A DNA stretch of 64,000 bases. Origin: Actinomycetes bacterium (GTDB taxonomy: Bacteria; Actinomycetota; Actinomycetes; Propionibacteriales; Nocardioidaceae). The notes beneath the pieces are model-generated. The model was given only the letters and a program-made list of their open reading frames with translations, was not told the DNA's origin and ran no database searches. Both the position numbers and the translations under genes were made by a program. Positions 7,643 to 15,443 of the stretch are shown piece after piece; the first letter of the stretch is position 1; each line of letters starts with the position of its first letter. The DNA lies in NCBI GenBank assembly GCA_023460975.1, contig JAEWOG010000099.1, positions 124,001-188,000 of the forward strand. Reading direction: 5' to 3'.

Positions 7643-9421
7643 TCAGGAGCGGACGATCTCTGCGATCCGGTCCGCAGCCTGAGCGAGCGCCAGCTCCGTC
7701 CGCTCGCCGGTGCGCCGGTCCTTGATCTCCACGGTGCCCTCAGCCACGCCACGGCCCACCGTGACGATGCTGGGCACTCCGATCAGCTCGGCGTCCTTGA
7801 ACTTCACTCCCGGGCTGATCTTGCCGACGCGGTCGTCGAGGATGACCTCCACGCCGCGCGAGCGCAGACCGGCGGCCAACTCCTCCGCGGCGTCGAGGAT
7901 CGCGGCGTCCTTGCCCGCAGCGACCACGTGCACGTCCGCCGGAGCCACCTCACGGGGCCAGCACAAACCGATCTCGTCCAAGGTGTTCTCGGCGATCGCA
8001 CCCACCGCACGGGAGGGACCGATGCCGTACGAGCCCATCGTCACCGTCACGAGCTTGCCGTTCTCGTCGAGAACCTTCAGGCCGAGGGCCTCGGCGTACT
8101 TCGTGCCCAGCTGGAAGATGTGACCCATCTCGACACCGCGCGCCGCCACCAGCGTCCCCTCGGCACACTGCGGGCAGGCGTCACCCTCACGCACGTCCGC
8201 GGCCTCGATGGTGCCGTCGGGGGTGAAGTCGCGACCCACCACCAGGTCGATCACGTGCTGCCCCTCCACATCAGCGCCACTCACCCACCGGGTGCCACTC
8301 ACCACGCGCGGGTCCACGAGGTAGCGGATCTCGGAGTCCGAGTCCGCACCCAGCACGCCCGGCCCGATGTAGCCCTTGACCAGCGCAGGATGCTTGCGCA
8401 GCTCGTCGTCGTCCATGGGATCGACCTCGATCGGCTCCAACTGACCCTCGAGACGCTTCAGGTCGACCTCCCGGTCGCCGGGCAGGCCGATGGCCAGCGG
8501 CTCGGTCGTCCCGTCGGGGTGGCGCAGCATCACCAGCACGTTCTTGAGCGTGTCGCCCGCACCCCACGCGCGGTCCTCGCGGGGGAAGGAGGCGTTGAGG
8601 TGGTCGACCAGCGACTCGATCGTCGGGGTTCCGGGGGTGTCCTCCGCGTGGGCCGCGGGCACGTCGTCGAACGGGACCGGCTCGGGGGCTCGGACGGCGA
8701 CTGCCTCCACGTTCGCTGCGTACTCGCAGTGGCCGCAGCGCACGTAGGTGTCCTCCCCCACGTCGGTGCGCGCCAGGAACTCTTCGCTGGCCGACCCGCC
8801 CATCGCGCCGGAAGTGGCCTTGACGATGACGTAGTCGAAGCCGAGGCGGTCGAAGATCCTGATGTAGGTCTCGCGGTGCTTGTCATAGGAGGCCTGCAGT
8901 CCGGCGGCGTCCACGTCGAACGAGTAGGAGTCCTTCATCACGAACTCGCGGCCCCGCAGGACGCCCGCGCGCGGACGCGCCTCGTCGCGGTACTTGTTCT
9001 GGATCTGGTAGATCGACAGCGGAAGGTCCTTGTAGGAGGAGTACAGGTCCTTGACCACGAGGGTGAACATCTCCTCATGGGTGGGGCCGAGGAGGTACTC
9101 AGCACCCTTGCGGTCGGTCAGCCGGAACAGGCTGTCGCCGTAGTCGACCCAGCGCCCCGTCGCCTCGTACGGCTCCTTGGGCAGCAATGCGGGGAACAGG
9201 AGCTCCTGGGCGCCCATCGAGTCCATCTCCTCACGGATGATGTTCTCGATCTTGCGCAGCACGCGCAGGCCCAGAGGCAGCCAGGTGTAGACACCCGGAG
9301 CAGTGCGCCGGATGTAGCCCGCCCGCACGAGCAGCTTGTGGCTGGGCACCTCTGCATCGGCCGGGTCGTCGCGCAGAGTGCGGACGAAGAGTTGGGACAT
9401 GCGCAGGATCTGTCCGGTCAT
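7643..9421 (-). CDS. proS: Prolyl-tRNA synthetase
   Basis: ProRS charges tRNA-Pro. The 592-residue class II enzyme is of the bacterial type with an editing (INS) domain. It starts MTGQILRMSQLFVRTLRDDP. Motif 2 is seen in NKYRDEARPRAGVLRGREF (about residues 138-156) and motif 3 in MGSYGIGPSRAVGAIAE (about 460-476). The INS domain lies between, including CGHCEYAANVEA near 225. I chose the ATG at 9421 because a TATCCT -10 ends 6 nt upstream, which fits a leaderless message; the 34-codon in-frame extension has no family similarity. It is transcribed alone and ends in a hairpin terminator. Confidence 0.97.
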   Translation of the reverse strand: MTGQILRMSQLFVRTLRDDPADAEVPSHKLLVRAGYIRRTAPGVYTWLPLGLRVLRKIENIIREEMDSMGAQELLFPALLPKEPYEATGRWVDYGDSLFRLTDRKGAEYLLGPTHEEMFTLVVKDLYSSYKDLPLSIYQIQNKYRDEARPRAGVLRGREFVMKDSYSFDVDAAGLQASYDKHRETYIRIFDRLGFDYVIVKATSGAMGGSASEEFLARTDVGEDTYVRCGHCEYAANVEAVAVRAPEPVPFDDVPAAHAEDTPGTPTIESLVDHLNASFPREDRAWGAGDTLKNVLVMLRHPDGTTEPLAIGLPGDREVDLKRLEGQLEPIEVDPMDDDELRKHPALVKGYIGPGVLGADSDSEIRYLVDPRVVSGTRWVSGADVEGQHVIDLVVGRDFTPDGTIEAADVREGDACPQCAEGTLVAARGVEMGHIFQLGTKYAEALGLKVLDENGKLVTVTMGSYGIGPSRAVGAIAENTLDEIGLCWPREVAPADVHVVAAGKDAAILDAAEELAAGLRSRGVEVILDDRVGKISPGVKFKDAELIGVPSIVTVGRGVAEGTVEIKDRRTGERTELALAQAADRIAEIVRS

Positions 9422-9427
9422 GCGCAC

Positions 9428-9433
9428 AGGATA
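9428..9433 (-). promoter_or_regulatory. -10 element of a leaderless proS promoter
   Basis: TATCCT on the minus strand ends 6 nt before the proS ATG at 9421, and no Shine-Dalgarno is visible. Confidence 0.5.
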
Positions 9434-9539
9434 GGGCTGGACACTGACGCCCACGGAACCGACGTCACACGCCTGCGCCTTGCAACCAAAACGCTGACGG
9501 CGGAGTCTGAAGGATGTGACCACTCACGAAGGGACTGTC

Positions 9540-10586
9540 ATGCGCTCCTCCCGTTTTGCCGCGAGCATCGCTGTCCTCCTCGCCGCCGGCCTCACCGTGG
9601 CCGACCCGGCGAGTGGCACCGATCCCCGGCCGGCCGCCACTGACCGGGCACCTGTCGGCATCACCACCGTGGACCCAGCAACCCTCGAACGGGGACCGGA
9701 CCCCTCGATCGCCCACACCGATCGCGGCTGGTTCGTGGCCGGCGACGTCCGGGTCAAGGTCGGCAAGTACGCCACCTACCTGGGCCGCTCGTCCGGCTCG
9801 TGGGTGGTGATCGGCTACCGCGCCAAGCGCGACGAGTACGAGGTCAACCGGGTCGCAGCCGACGGGACGGTCACGACGATCCGTACGGGCCTGGACCCGT
9901 GGGGAACGGTGCTGTCCCAGGACGGCTCCCGGCTCTACGCGACGGACGTGGCTCCCCCGGCGAAGCGGACACGTTTTCGGGTCTTTGACGCGGTCACGGG
10001 AAAGCGCGTCAGCGGGCGCAAGATCCGGGGGTACGCCCAGGTGCTGGCGGCCACCCGGAACCGGGCGTACCTGAGCGACGACAAGTCAGGCACGTACACG
10101 CTCAACGCACGGGGTCGAAAGCGCCGTGCCGTCTCGAGCGAGTACGCCGTCCTGATCGACCTGCGCAACGACCTCCTGGAGACGTTCACCGGCGACCCGT
10201 ACAACAAGGGGTGCGCACGGGTGTCTCGCCTGAGCGACCCTGAGAAGACCGTGTGGAAGTCGTGCGCCGAACGCGTCGAGGCGTTCAACCCCGACGGCAC
10301 CGCCTTCGCGACCGTCGACCTGCTCAGCGACGGCATCGGCCCGGGCCTGGTCCAGACGCGCCTGCTCGACGGCACCCTGACCGGGCGCTACACCACGGGC
10401 TGGTTCGGCACGATCGGGTGGGAGACCCCCGACACGCTGCTGACCGTCGCCAACGGCCCCACCCGTGCCGCGCTGGTGCGCTGCACCGACGGGTCGTGCG
10501 AGAACGCCGGGGACACGTACGCCACCCCGACGCTGCGGGAGGCGGCCTCACGGACCATGCGCCCACGGACCGCACTGGCCCGCTGA
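9540..10586 (+). CDS. Secreted protein with beta-propeller-like repeats, uncharacterised
   Basis: The 348-residue product begins MRSSRFAASIAVLLAAGLTVA, a Sec signal peptide with likely cleavage near residue 23. The mature part has repeated short strands with turns such as AADGTVTTIR, QDGSRLYATDV and FNPDGTAFATVDL, the look of a WD40/YVTN-type beta-propeller. Four Cys residues (in KGCARV, KSCAER, VRCTDG and GSCENA) could form two disulfides. I chose the ATG at 9540 because GAAGGGA lies 6 nt upstream. It converges on the GNAT gene with a 6-nt gap. Function is unknown. Confidence 0.72.
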   Translation: MRSSRFAASIAVLLAAGLTVADPASGTDPRPAATDRAPVGITTVDPATLERGPDPSIAHTDRGWFVAGDVRVKVGKYATYLGRSSGSWVVIGYRAKRDEYEVNRVAADGTVTTIRTGLDPWGTVLSQDGSRLYATDVAPPAKRTRFRVFDAVTGKRVSGRKIRGYAQVLAATRNRAYLSDDKSGTYTLNARGRKRRAVSSEYAVLIDLRNDLLETFTGDPYNKGCARVSRLSDPEKTVWKSCAERVEAFNPDGTAFATVDLLSDGIGPGLVQTRLLDGTLTGRYTTGWFGTIGWETPDTLLTVANGPTRAALVRCTDGSCENAGDTYATPTLREAASRTMRPRTALAR

Positions 10587-10592
10587 GCCTGC

Positions 10593-11441
10593 TCAGAACA
10601 TCAACGTCGCCATCGTGGCCGTCTGCTGGAACCCGGCTCGGGCGTACGCCGCCCGGGCCGGCTCGTTCCAGTCGTTGACATAGAGGGAGACCACGGGCGC
10701 GATGGACCGCCGTACCTGACGCGCCACGGCCGCCATCCCGCTGGCCGCCAGCCCTTCACCGCGACGGTCGGGGCGGACGTACACCCCCTGGATCTGAGCC
10801 GCGTGCTCGGTCGCGCAGGCGACCTCGGCCTTGAACACGACCTCTCCGCGCTCGTCAAAGCTCGCGAACGACCAGCCGCGCCCGATGAGCTGCTGGACGC
10901 GCGCTCGATACAGATCGGCGCCGTGCCCGGCCTCCGGTGAGACCCCGACCTCCTCGGTGTACATCGCCACGCAGGCCGGATAGAGAGCAGGCAGGTCCGC
11001 TTTCGTGGTCATGCGTACGCCGGGGTCAGGCGCGACCAGGGGCGGTCCGGCGAGCTCGAGGTGCGGCTGGTTCCACCTCACCTCTCGCGGCCTCGGCCAC
11101 TGCTCGCCGACCAAGTCCCACAGGGCGCGCACCGTGTCGCGGGGCCCCACGATCGTGCCCGTGTGCTTCGCGCGCCGCTGCAGCACTGGGGCGAAGGCAG
11201 CGAGGTCGTCCGGCGTGCACTCGACGGGCACCAGGTTGGCACCCAGGTGCATTCCAGCCACCAGGTCGCCGTCCCTGAAGCGCCCCCACATCTGCCCCCC
11301 GAGCCAGCGCTCGTCGAGGTTGGTGAGCCTCGCCCTGTACTCGGCGAACACGTTGACGACCGGAGACACGCCTGCCAGGGCGACGAAGGCGTCGCGATCG
11401 GGCGGTCCCAGGACGCGCGCCGAGGGGAAGGTCTCGTGCAC
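10593..11441 (-). CDS. DUF4081 plus GNAT N-acetyltransferase
   Basis: The 282-residue protein has an N-terminal DUF4081 domain (about 1-130, with WLGGQMWGRFRDGDLVAGMH) and a C-terminal GNAT domain (about 140-282). The acetyl-CoA loop appears as VRPDRRGEGLAASGM (about 224-238) and the final segment NDWNEPARAAYARAGF is typical of GNATs. It matches the arrangement of Rv2867c, which also lies next to ispG. The substrate is unknown. The start GTG at 11441 is supported by a leaderless -10 (TAGGCT) 6 nt upstream. Confidence 0.88.
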   Translation of the reverse strand: MHETFPSARVLGPPDRDAFVALAGVSPVVNVFAEYRARLTNLDERWLGGQMWGRFRDGDLVAGMHLGANLVPVECTPDDLAAFAPVLQRRAKHTGTIVGPRDTVRALWDLVGEQWPRPREVRWNQPHLELAGPPLVAPDPGVRMTTKADLPALYPACVAMYTEEVGVSPEAGHGADLYRARVQQLIGRGWSFASFDERGEVVFKAEVACATEHAAQIQGVYVRPDRRGEGLAASGMAAVARQVRRSIAPVVSLYVNDWNEPARAAYARAGFQQTATMATLMF

Positions 11442-11447
11442 CCGCCG

Positions 11448-11453
11448 AGCCTA
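11448..11453 (-). promoter_or_regulatory. -10 element of a leaderless promoter for the DUF4081/GNAT gene
   Basis: TAGGCT on the minus strand is separated from the GTG start at 11441 by exactly 6 nt. Confidence 0.5.
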
Positions 11454-11484
11454 GCGCCGTGCCCGGAGCAGCACGGAGTCCGCC

Positions 11485-12636
11485 TCACCCAGCGGTGACG
11501 GACACCTCGGAACCCTCGACGGGCTCCATGCTCTCCGCGATGCGCATGGCCTCCTCGATCAGGCTCTCCACGATCTGCGACTCGGGCACGGTCTTGATGA
11601 CCTCACCCTTCACGAAGATCTGCCCCTTGCCGTTGCCAGAAGCCACCCCCAGGTCGGCTTCGCGAGCCTCCCCCGGGCCGTTGACGACGCAGCCCATCAC
11701 GGCGACCCGGAGCGGAACCTCCAGTCCGTCCAGACCCGCCGTCACCTGCTCGGCCAAGGTGTAGACATCGACCTGGGCACGACCGCAGCTGGGGCACGAG
11801 ACGATCTCGAGACGCCGCGGCTTGAGGTTGAGGGACTCGAGGATCTGAATGCCGACCTTGACCTCCTCCACCGGCGGAGCGGACAGCGAGACGCGAATCG
11901 TGTCCCCGATCCCCCGGCTCAGCAGCGCTCCGAAGGCGGTGGCCGACTTGATGGTTCCTTGGAAGGCGGGCCCCGCCTCGGTGACGCCCAGGTGCAGCGG
12001 CCAGTCCCCCGCCTCGGCGAGCAACTCGTACGCGCGCACCATGACGACAGGGTCGTTGTGCTTGACCGAGATCTTGAAGTCGCGGAACCCGTGCTCCTCG
12101 AACAGGCTGGCCTCCCAGATCGCCGACTCGACGAGCGCTTCGGGGGTGGCCTTGCCGTACTTCTCCAGCAGGCGCTTGTCGAGCGAGCCGGCGTTGACAC
12201 CAATCCGGATCGACGTGCCGTGGTCGGCGGCCACCTTCGCGATCTCCTTGACCTGGTCGTCGAACTTCTTGATGTTGCCCGGGTTGACCCGCACGGCCGC
12301 GCACCCCGCCTCGATGGCGGCGAAGACGTACTTGGGCTGGAAGTGGATGTCGGCGATGACGGGGATCTGCGACTTGCGCGCGATGTCCGGCAGCGCCTCG
12401 GCGTCATCCGCGCTCGGGCAGGCGACTCGCACGATGTCACAGCCCGCAGCCGTCAGCTCGGCGATCTGCTGCAGCGTGGAGTTCACGTCAGCCGTCAGCG
12501 TCGTCGTCATCGACTGCACCGAGATCGGCGAGTCGCTGCCCACGCCGACCGAGCCCACCTTGATCTGACGGGTCTGACGACGAGGCGCCAGGACGGGCGG
12601 CGGAAGTGCGGGCATGCCAAGGCCGACGGAAGTCAT
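11485..12636 (-). CDS. ispG: 4-hydroxy-3-methylbut-2-enyl diphosphate synthase IspG (GcpE)
   Basis: IspG reduces MEcPP to HMBPP in the non-mevalonate isoprenoid pathway using a [4Fe-4S] cluster. The 383-residue protein has the TIM-barrel start QIKVGSVGVGSDSPISVQSM and the cluster-binding segments SCPSCGRAQVDVY and VMGCVVNGPGEA near the C-terminus. I chose ATG 12636 because a TAGACT -10 ends 7 nt upstream; 78 further in-frame codons upstream look non-coding. It sits with rip1 and dxr, another enzyme of the same pathway, as in mycobacteria. Confidence 0.97.
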   Translation of the reverse strand: MTSVGLGMPALPPPVLAPRRQTRQIKVGSVGVGSDSPISVQSMTTTLTADVNSTLQQIAELTAAGCDIVRVACPSADDAEALPDIARKSQIPVIADIHFQPKYVFAAIEAGCAAVRVNPGNIKKFDDQVKEIAKVAADHGTSIRIGVNAGSLDKRLLEKYGKATPEALVESAIWEASLFEEHGFRDFKISVKHNDPVVMVRAYELLAEAGDWPLHLGVTEAGPAFQGTIKSATAFGALLSRGIGDTIRVSLSAPPVEEVKVGIQILESLNLKPRRLEIVSCPSCGRAQVDVYTLAEQVTAGLDGLEVPLRVAVMGCVVNGPGEAREADLGVASGNGKGQIFVKGEVIKTVPESQIVESLIEEAMRIAESMEPVEGSEVSVTAG

Positions 12637-12643
12637 GGACGCC

Positions 12644-12649
12644 AGTCTA
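12644..12649 (-). promoter_or_regulatory. -10 element of a leaderless ispG promoter
   Basis: TAGACT on the minus strand ends 7 nt before the ispG ATG at 12636. No ribosome-binding site is seen. Confidence 0.5.
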
Positions 12650-12704
12650 GGCACCCGCCCAGATCCGTACGAGGTGACGTGCCCCGCACTGCGACCGCAG
12701 TGGA

Positions 12705-14054
12705 TCAGCCCGTGATGCTGAGTGGCACGACGAAGTCGGCCACGATCAGGACGGCACCCATCACCATCATCGTCAGCGCCACGACGTAGGCCACCGGTAG
12801 GAGCTTGGCCACGTCCACGTGCCCGGGGTCCGGGCGGCGGAACAGTCGAGCGAGACCGCGACGCAGCCACTCGTACGCGGCCCCCGCAATGTGGCCGCCG
12901 TCCAGCGGCAGGAGCGGCACGAAGTTGAACATGCCGATGAAGAAGTTGAAGCCGGCGATCAGGGCCAGCAGGCTCACCGTCTTGTCGGCCAACGGGAACT
13001 GCTCAGCAGCAGCGGTCTCCCCCGCGAAGCGGGCACCGCCCACCACGCTCACCGGGCTGTCCGCAGCGCGCTCCTCCACGCCGACGATGGCCTTCGCCAC
13101 GTCCCACACCTTGACCGGCAGCTGCACCATGGCCTGCACCGTGTGCACGGTCATGTCGCCCATCTGCTCCAGCGTGTAGAGGGGGCCGCCCGTGCGGTAG
13201 GACCACTCGGGGCTCACCCCGAGGAAGCCCACCTGGACGAGCTTCTCGCCTGCCGCGTCGGTGGGGCGCAACTCGACCGTGGTGGTCGCGTCGAGCGTGA
13301 CCTCCTCACCGTCACGCAGCACGACGATCTGCGCCGCGCCGGAGTCGTTGGCCCGGATGATCTCCTGCATCTGCCACCAGTCGTCGATGGCGGTGCCGTT
13401 GATGCTGAGCATCTCGTCGCCGGGTCGGATGCCTGCGGCGTACGCCGGCGACGGCGCGTCCGCGTCAGTGCAGGCCCGCTCCCCCTCGGCGACCGGAATG
13501 ACGCATTCGGGCACCTCGGCGACCACGGTGCTCACGTCCTGGTCGGCGGGGTTGCCGTACGTCGCGTAGATCCCGCTGAAGATGATGAATGCGATCGCGA
13601 TGTTGACGGCCGGCCCGCCCGCCATCACGACGATCTTCTTCCACGGCGCGAGCTTGTAGAAGAGCCGATCGGTGTCGTGCGCCTTGACGTACTCGTACTC
13701 GGCGGCGCGGGCATCCGAGATGAGCTGCGTGAACATGCCCGTGTTCGAGCGACGGATCCGGTGCACGGGCTGGCCATCGTCGTCGTAGGTCGTCTCCTCC
13801 ACGAGGCCTTCGGCCCCCGGCGGGAGCATCCCGACGATCTTGACGAAACCACCCAGCGGAATGGCCTTCACCCCGTACGTCGTCTCACCGATCTTGCGGC
13901 TCCACACCGTGGGGCCGAATCCGATGAACCACTCGGGGACCTTGCAGCCGAACTTCTTCGCGGGGATCAGGTGGCCGAACTCGTGCAGGCCGATCGAGGC
14001 CGCAATGGCCACCGTGAAGAGGACCACCCCGAGGGTGTAGAACAGGACGCTCAA
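12705..14054 (-). CDS. rip1: Site-2 intramembrane metalloprotease (RseP/Rip1 type)
   Basis: This zinc protease cleaves membrane anti-sigma factors and related substrates inside the bilayer. The 449-residue protein has the catalytic HEFGH (H24, E25, H28) in the first membrane helix, a periplasmic PDZ domain (about 190-290, with GIRPGDEMLSINGTAIDDW) and the third metal ligand in PLLPLDGGH near residue 390. Several C-terminal hydrophobic segments follow. The start is TTG at 14054, with GAGGAG 7 nt upstream; it overlaps the dxr stop by 4 nt (TTGA), so it is coupled to dxr. Same position as Rv2869c. Confidence 0.95.
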   Translation of the reverse strand: MSVLFYTLGVVLFTVAIAASIGLHEFGHLIPAKKFGCKVPEWFIGFGPTVWSRKIGETTYGVKAIPLGGFVKIVGMLPPGAEGLVEETTYDDDGQPVHRIRRSNTGMFTQLISDARAAEYEYVKAHDTDRLFYKLAPWKKIVVMAGGPAVNIAIAFIIFSGIYATYGNPADQDVSTVVAEVPECVIPVAEGERACTDADAPSPAYAAGIRPGDEMLSINGTAIDDWWQMQEIIRANDSGAAQIVVLRDGEEVTLDATTTVELRPTDAAGEKLVQVGFLGVSPEWSYRTGGPLYTLEQMGDMTVHTVQAMVQLPVKVWDVAKAIVGVEERAADSPVSVVGGARFAGETAAAEQFPLADKTVSLLALIAGFNFFIGMFNFVPLLPLDGGHIAGAAYEWLRRGLARLFRRPDPGHVDVAKLLPVAYVVALTMMVMGAVLIVADFVVPLSITG

Positions 14055-15151
14055 CGGGATTCTCCTCGAACAAGACTCTCTGCTTCGAGGCGCGCCCAGC
14101 CATCAGCGGCCAGGACGTCTTCGATGCTCACGTGCGCCTTCGAGACTACGTCGTGGCGCCCAAGAACGGTGGCAATCACGTCAGTGATGCCCACGAACCC
14201 GAGCCTGCCGGAACGGAACGCGTCGACGCAGACCTCGTTGGCCGCGTTGTAGACCGCGGGGGCGGTGCCGCCGCGCTCGCCGGCTTCTCGGGCCAGCCGG
14301 ACCGCAGGGAACACCTCATCGTCGAGCGGGAAGAACTCCCAGGTCTCGGCCCGGGTCCAGTCCACCGGCGGAGCCACAGCGGGTAGACGGCCGGGGCCGG
14401 CCATGCCCAAGGCGATCGGGATCAGCATGGTGGGCGGGCTCGCCTGCGCGATCGTGGAGCCGTCCACGAACTCGACCATCGAATGGACCACGCTGGTGGG
14501 GTGGACCACCACGTCGATGTCCTCGAAGGCGATGTCGAAGAGCAGGTGCGCCTCGATGACCTCCAGCCCCTTGTTGACCAGGGTGGCGGAGTTGATCGTG
14601 ATGACGGGACCCATGTCCCACGTGGGGTGGGCACCCGCCTGCTCGGGGGTGACGTCGAGCAGTTCGGCGCGCGTGCGGCCACGGAACGGCCCGCCACTCG
14701 CGGTCAGGATGAGCCTGCGCACCTCCGCGGCAGTGCCCGAGCGCAGGCACTGCGCGATCGCGCTGTGCTCGGAGTCCACGGGCACGATCTGGTCAGGTCG
14801 GGCCCGCTCCTTGACCAGTGGCCCGCCCATGATGAGCGACTCCTTGTTGGCCAGCGCCAAGGTGGTGCCCGCGTCGAGCGCTGAGAGGGTCGGTCGCAGG
14901 CCGACCGCGCCGGTGATCGCGTTGAGCACGACGTCGCAGCCCAGCGCGGCGGCCTCCACCGAGGCGTCCTGGCCGAGGCCGGCGTACGCAGGTTCGAACT
15001 CCGCCACCTGCTGCTCGAACAGCGCACGGTTGCTCCCGCCCGCCGTGAGCCCCACCACGCGGAACTCCCCGGGATGGGCGCGAACAAGGTCCAACGCCTG
15101 GGTGCCGACGGATCCGGTGGAACCAAGGATGACGATGTCTCGAGCGCTCAC
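14051..15151 (-). CDS. dxr: 1-deoxy-D-xylulose 5-phosphate reductoisomerase
   Basis: Dxr converts DXP to MEP with NADPH, the first committed step of the non-mevalonate pathway. The 366-residue protein starts MSARDIVILGSTGSVGTQA, the NADPH-binding GSTGSVG loop. It has LANKESLIMGGPLV (about 122-135), the metal-site region VPVDSEHSA, and the GPFRGRTRAEL loop. The start is GTG with AAGGA about 7 nt upstream. Its stop overlaps the rip1 start. Confidence 0.97.
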   Translation of the reverse strand: MSARDIVILGSTGSVGTQALDLVRAHPGEFRVVGLTAGGSNRALFEQQVAEFEPAYAGLGQDASVEAAALGCDVVLNAITGAVGLRPTLSALDAGTTLALANKESLIMGGPLVKERARPDQIVPVDSEHSAIAQCLRSGTAAEVRRLILTASGGPFRGRTRAELLDVTPEQAGAHPTWDMGPVITINSATLVNKGLEVIEAHLLFDIAFEDIDVVVHPTSVVHSMVEFVDGSTIAQASPPTMLIPIALGMAGPGRLPAVAPPVDWTRAETWEFFPLDDEVFPAVRLAREAGERGGTAPAVYNAANEVCVDAFRSGRLGFVGITDVIATVLGRHDVVSKAHVSIEDVLAADGWARLEAESLVRGESR

Positions 15152-15207
15152 CGGGCCATCCTTGCAGCCTCAGCGGCACAACCGCCCGAGGCACCGCACG
15201 AAAGCCC

Positions 15208-15348
15208 TCAGGGTCGGGTCAGCGCGGCGAGGATCGCCGTCAACTCCTCCTCCGAGGCGCCAGGACGGTGCCGCTCCCCCGTGACGTCCTCCCCCACGAG
15301 GACCCGCTCGCGTTGCCCGAGTCCCTCGGGTCCCAATGACATTCCCAC
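15208..15348 (-). CDS. Small leaderless gene, 46-residue hypothetical protein
   Basis: I recognise no family. From GTG 15348 the frame encodes 46 residues beginning MGMSLGPEGLGQRERVLVGE and ending EEELTAILAALTRP. The product is acidic with a predicted C-terminal helix, and has no signal peptide or membrane segment. The best support is a TAGACT -10 ending exactly 7 nt before the GTG, the same arrangement as at other genes here. It lies between dxr and the PrpE-like gene. It could be a regulator or a partner subunit; nothing shows which. Confidence 0.45.
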   Translation of the reverse strand: MGMSLGPEGLGQRERVLVGEDVTGERHRPGASEEELTAILAALTRP

Positions 15349-15355
15349 GGCGGGA

Positions 15356-15361
15356 AGTCTA
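15356..15361 (-). promoter_or_regulatory. -10 element of a leaderless promoter for the 46-residue gene
   Basis: TAGACT on the minus strand is 7 nt from the GTG at 15348; the identical hexamer and spacing occur at ispG. Confidence 0.45.
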
Positions 15362-15443
15362 GATCCGCCCCACCCGGCCCGCGCAAGACTTCGACATCGC
15401 CAACCGGGGTGACTAGTCCACCGGCGCCCGATCGCGGTTCCCG

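Noticed and set aside
7592..9643. A 683-codon plus-strand frame opposite proS
   Set aside because: Antisense shadow of prolyl-tRNA synthetase; no family similarity and no ribosome-binding site.
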